This document shows, in pieces, positions 4,346 through 5,286 of a stretch of 5,286 nt of DNA (within the stretch, counting starts at the first letter, position 1; every line of letters starts with the position of its first letter). The notes under the pieces were generated by a model. That model was not told where the DNA came from and searched no databases. It was given only the letters and a program-made list of their open reading frames with translations. Location of the stretch: positions 1 to 5,286 of the forward strand of contig CAJZFF010000173.1 of assembly GCA_915069725.1 (NCBI GenBank), in the 5' to 3' direction. The stretch is from an uncultured Actinomyces sp. (GTDB lineage Bacteria > Actinomycetota > Actinomycetes > Actinomycetales > Actinomycetaceae). The position numbers were made by a program, and so were the translations under genes.

Positions 4346-5155
4346 CTAGCCCTGCTCGGAGCGCTCCAAGGAGGCGCTCTCCTCTGTCGTCGCCCCGCCA
4401 CGGCCACGCCAGGAGGGGGCCTTGAGCGGCCCCATCATGAGCCCCCGGCGCCAGCCCACGAGCGCGCCGTTCGCCTCGCGCCGCCCGGCCCGGCGCCGTT
4501 CCCGGTCGGAGATGACCGGCAGCTGCCAGGAGCGCCAGTAGGCGAGCACGCACAGGCCCGCACCGACCACGGTGGACACGAGCATGGCGTGAGCGTCGGC
4601 CATCCCCGCCTTGACGGCCACGACCTGGGTGCCGGCGGCGATGAGCGCTGGGATCGCGTAGAGCTTGTTGCCCCCGAAGACGGCCGGGGTCTCCCCCACC
4701 GCGACGTCGCGGATCATGGAGCCGCCGATCGCCGTGAGGCAGCCCAGCAGGAGCGCCGGCATGACGCCGAGCCCGTAGGTGAGGGCCTTCGAGGCCCCAG
4801 TGGCGGCCCAGCAGCCCAGGATGACGGCGTCGGCCACCACGAGCAGGCGCCGGGTGGGCCGCGAGGTCAGCGGCACGAACCAGGCCACCGTCGCCCCCAG
4901 GCAGGCCGTGTAGAGGTAGTAGGGGTCGGTCAGGGCGAAGGGTGGACCGGCCTGGATCATGACGTCACGCAGGATGCCGCCGGCGGTGGCCGTGAGCATG
5001 GCCAGGACGACGAAGCCCACCAGGTCGAAGTTCTTGCGCCGGGCGATGAGCCCGCCCAGGATCCCGTTGAGCAGGACCCCGCACAGGTCCAGCAGCCGGA
5101 AGGTGTCGGTCAGGGACGCCGGCATGTGAAGCGTGAGGGAAGAGACGTCCAGCAC
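4346..5155 (-). CDS. TRIC/UPF0126 family membrane protein (putative cation channel, PF03458)
   Basis: The 269-residue product has two UPF0126 repeats, each with the family signature: GGILRDVM at 59-66 (repeat 1) and GGSMIRDV at 144-151 followed by GETPAVF (repeat 2). About seven membrane segments are visible (roughly 18-38, 44-62, 79-96, 104-122, 127-147, 165-183 and 188-207), the number expected. Prokaryotic TRIC homologues form trimeric channels that pass K+; the Pfam domain is also labelled glycine transporter, so the substrate here is uncertain. Members are usually near 200-220 residues; this one adds a polar, arginine-rich tail at ~208-269, likely cytoplasmic. The GTG at 5153-5155 starts the longest frame; upstream is only the weak, distant aaaggcggg. 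M11 (ATG at 5123-5125) also lacks a ribosome binding site but would still keep every membrane segment, so the start is uncertain by 10 residues. Confidence 0.87.
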   Translation of the reverse strand: MLDVSSLTLHMPASLTDTFRLLDLCGVLLNGILGGLIARRKNFDLVGFVVLAMLTATAGGILRDVMIQAGPPFALTDPYYLYTACLGATVAWFVPLTSRPTRRLLVVADAVILGCWAATGASKALTYGLGVMPALLLGCLTAIGGSMIRDVAVGETPAVFGGNKLYAIPALIAAGTQVVAVKAGMADAHAMLVSTVVGAGLCVLAYWRSWQLPVISDRERRRAGRREANGALVGWRRGLMMGPLKAPSWRGRGGATTEESASLERSEQG

Positions 5156-5239
5156 CCCAGTTGCCCGCCTTTCGCTCCTGCCATGGTTGCGTCCCGCCGT
5201 CGACCCCGGTGCCGGCCCGGCAGCCCGCTGTTACCAGGC

Positions 5240-5245
5240 ACCTTA
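5240..5245 (-). promoter_or_regulatory. Possible -10 box (taaggt, minus strand) for the TRIC-family gene
   Basis: On the minus strand taaggt fits TANNNT and would give a leader of roughly 75-80 bases before the GTG at 5155. No clear -35 is present 17 bases upstream. It is the best promoter candidate in the GC-rich stretch 5156-5286, which otherwise shows no gene. Confidence 0.35.
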
Positions 5246-5286
5246 GCCCACGGCGGGGCACACGCCTGGCATCCTGCCGTCGCGGA

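Noticed and set aside
4965..5261. 98-codon minus-strand frame overlapping the start of the TRIC-family gene
   Set aside because: It overlaps the well-supported membrane protein in another frame and its product is R/G/H-rich without motif.

Overview
The window is GC-rich DNA (roughly 70% by eye) from an actinobacterium. The best guess is a member of the Actinomycetaceae such as Actinomyces. That is an inference from the gene families present (DUF4132, GT87, App1-type DUF2183, YtxH-like, TRIC/UPF0126), the frequent GTG starts and the TANNNT-type -10 boxes; no marker gene settles it.

Layout. (1) 1-1161, plus strand: a 5'-truncated open frame that looks chimeric. Its first ~190 residues resemble the late part of a DUF4132 protein, and the rest resembles the membrane C-terminus of a GT87 (DUF2029, PimE-like) polyprenyl-phosphate-mannose-dependent glycosyltransferase. 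(2) 1162-2032: an 870-bp gene-free stretch crowded with repeats. It holds two 44-bp direct repeats (42/44 identical) that enclose a ~646-bp segment with imperfect ~31-bp inverted ends, related internal units in ++/-- order, several hairpins and a cluster of degenerate 20-21-bp repeats. (3) 2033-3289, plus: an App1-family (DUF2183) putative phosphatidate phosphatase, probably expressed from a leaderless GTG-start mRNA. (4) 3531-3842, plus: a small single-pass membrane protein of unknown function with a strong ribosome binding site. (5) 4002-4319, plus: a small YtxH-like protein. (6) 4346-5155, minus: a TRIC/UPF0126 family membrane protein, convergent with the YtxH gene and separated from it by 26 bp.

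The three plus-strand genes from 2033 onward are separated by 159-241 bp with hairpins between them, so each is probably its own transcription unit. Several products are membrane proteins or act on lipids (GT87 part, App1, single-pass protein, YtxH-like, TRIC), but nothing shows that they form one pathway. The two items most worth checking are the DUF4132/GT87 junction (real deletion-fusion or assembly chimera) and the repeat-built noncoding block at 1217-1979, which could be a non-autonomous mobile element or a dispersed intergenic repeat.
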